A DNA stretch of 43,375 bases from Paenibacillus hunanensis (lineage in GTDB: Bacteria; Bacillota; Bacilli; Paenibacillales; Paenibacillaceae): contig NZ_BMMB01000018.1 in the NCBI RefSeq assembly GCF_014645615.1, positions 1-43,375 of the forward strand, read 5' to 3'. A program made the position numbers and the translations under genes. Under the pieces are notes generated by a model. It ran no database searches. It was given only the letters and a program-made list of their open reading frames with translations, and was not told where the DNA came from. This document shows positions 42,353 through 43,375 of this stretch, piece after piece; the first letter of the stretch is position 1, and every line of letters begins with the position of its first letter.

Positions 42353-43375
42353 ATGACAAAAAGGAAAAAATTACGTTTAGCAAAATGGGAAAAGACAACT
42401 AAAGCGATTGGTGTCAGCCTGACGATTATTCAGCTAAGCAGTATGTCAATGCCAATGGCCATGAACTATGCTTCGGCAGCTGATACATTCATGGAGCAAA
42501 GCCAGAGTGAAAACAATCAACAACCTCATACTGTTAGTAATGATGTATATGCAAGGGTAGCTAGCGATACGGTAGCCCCCGAAGCGACATTTGAATATAG
42601 CGCCCTGAGTGGGTATCTACGTCTGAATTTCGATGAACCGGTGCAAAAGGGATATGGCTATCTGAAAATCTATGATCAGGCGACAGACGAAGTGGCTGCT
42701 TCGATTTTATTTTCAGGAAATGCCATGATTTCGGGCTACCATATCGATACCACGGGTCTATCTGAACATAGTGCTTGGTTCCATGTGACAGGTCTGCAAA
42801 ACGACCACAGCTATAAAGTAGTGGTCTGGTCAGGCATGTTCCACGACCTTTCAGGTAATACGTATGCAGGAACCGGCGATTCCGGATGGAGCTTTAATGT
42901 AACGGATGTCTCCACGCCAGCTTTGAAAAGCGTGCACCTGTATGATCCTGGAGCTGGAGAAAAAGCATCCCTGAATATGTTCTTCAATAAACCGATGCAT
43001 TTTGGTCGAGAAGGAAGTATTCGTATTTATCGGAGTGCGGATCATGCGATCCAGCAAACGATGACCATTCATGATGGAGCGATGTCGGGAGCTAGCTATA
43101 ACTGGTTCAGTGGGAATCAGACGCTACAAGTGGAACCGAATCAAGCGCTAGCAGACAATACCGATTATTATGTCACAGCTACGTCGGGAACATTTATGGA
43201 TTGGGGCGATCGCGAGCTGACAAACTTCACAGAACCGAATACGTGGAGTTTCCGAACAGCGGATCATACTGCTCCGCAAGCGACATTTGAATATAGCGCC
43301 CTGAGTGGATATTTGCGTCTGAATTTCGATGAACCAGTGCAAAAGGGATATGGCTATCTGAAAATCTATGATCAG
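42353..43375 (+). CDS. Repetitive Ig-like (SbsA/Big_5-type) surface protein, cut by window end
   Basis: The first 341 residues of an exported protein. After a basic start (MTKRKKLRLAKWEKTTK) a hydrophobic stretch of about 25 residues leads to YASAAD, a likely signal peptidase site. From residue ~75 on there are Ig-like modules with the pattern FDEPVQKG or FNKPMHFG, followed by a GYLKIYD/GSIRIYR strand and a DNTDYYVTATSGTFMDWGD segment, as in SbsA-type Ig-like domains. The DNA at 42584-42681 recurs almost unchanged at 43280-43375, 696 bases (232 codons) later, so a long tandem array runs beyond the window. AAAGGAG lies before the ATG. It is probably co-transcribed with the Maf-type gene. Anchor and length are unknown. 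Confidence 0.85.
   Translation, partial: MTKRKKLRLAKWEKTTKAIGVSLTIIQLSSMSMPMAMNYASAADTFMEQSQSENNQQPHTVSNDVYARVASDTVAPEATFEYSALSGYLRLNFDEPVQKGYGYLKIYDQATDEVAASILFSGNAMISGYHIDTTGLSEHSAWFHVTGLQNDHSYKVVVWSGMFHDLSGNTYAGTGDSGWSFNVTDVSTPALKSVHLYDPGAGEKASLNMFFNKPMHFGREGSIRIYRSADHAIQQTMTIHDGAMSGASYNWFSGNQTLQVEPNQALADNTDYYVTATSGTFMDWGDRELTNFTEPNTWSFRTADHTAPQATFEYSALSGYLRLNFDEPVQKGYGYLKIYDQ
42584..43375 (+). repeat. 696-bp coding repeat unit with second copy beginning at 43280
   Basis: About 96 bases at 42584 and at 43280 are identical except for about four third-position changes. The unit equals 232 codons and contains two Ig-like modules. The near identity suggests recent duplication or gene conversion within the surface protein gene; further copies probably follow beyond 43375. 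Confidence 0.85.

Noticed and set aside
1..43375. CRISPR array
   Set aside because: All repeat arrays found are contiguous tandem repeats without unique spacers; no cas gene is present.

Overview
The window looks like chromosomal DNA of a low-to-mid GC, motile, spore-forming-type Bacillota, most probably a Paenibacillus. The grounds are strong AGGAGG ribosome sites before most genes, a DUF1540 protein, a YjgC/YjgD-type formate dehydrogenase pair, sigma-D-type promoters (TAAA-N15-CCGATAT) before chemotaxis genes, futalosine-route menaquinone genes and pectin/hexuronate catabolism genes. No rRNA, tRNA, transposase, integrase, phage gene or CRISPR array was recognised.

Layout. 1-4950: a thioredoxin-like protein, a GNAT acetyltransferase and a self-regulated YtrA-type GntR / ABC transporter operon. 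5148-9155: a secreted SGNH esterase of the rhamnogalacturonan acetylesterase type, a two-helix chemoreceptor with a sigma-D promoter, and a 50-residue DUF1540 protein. 9305-12662: mqnB-mqnD of the futalosine menaquinone route and a multi-helix chemoreceptor. 13235-16913: a soluble cysteine-type formate dehydrogenase with its DUF1641 partner. 17202-19178: a secreted transglutaminase-like protein behind two tandem cyclic-di-GMP (GEMM-I) riboswitches, next to a class D sortase. 19495-22186: a MocR regulator diverging from a LysE-type exporter. 22401-26514: two sugar-isomerase-like TIM barrels, a Gfo/Idh/MocA dehydrogenase and a divergent AraC regulator.

26632-34827 is the most unusual part. It holds two small genes, a Hen1-Pnkp RNA repair operon (2'-O-methyltransferase plus kinase-phosphatase-ligase) and, 1.25 kb further on the same strand, an RtcB RNA ligase. 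The Pnkp-RtcB gap is not plain spacer: it has a decayed 42-bp minisatellite and two long imperfect inverted repeats. The hen1 leader has an 11-copy 9-bp array that lies after an intrinsic terminator.

35187-40185: an MFS transporter, then uxuA-uxuB (mannonate dehydratase and fructuronate reductase) with an AraC/cupin regulator. 40371-43375: a Maf-type (DUF115) glycosyltransferase-like gene followed at once by a long repetitive surface protein cut by the window end.

A trait running through the window is a set of perfect or near-perfect intergenic microsatellites with 6- or 9-bp units (AGACAC, GAGCAR, AAGCAG, ACTAAAAGC, AGACAT), plus two degenerate arrays with 13- and 42-bp units. Where terminators and promoters could be read they fit the gene boundaries given here. 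Functions come from motif recognition by eye; no database search was possible.
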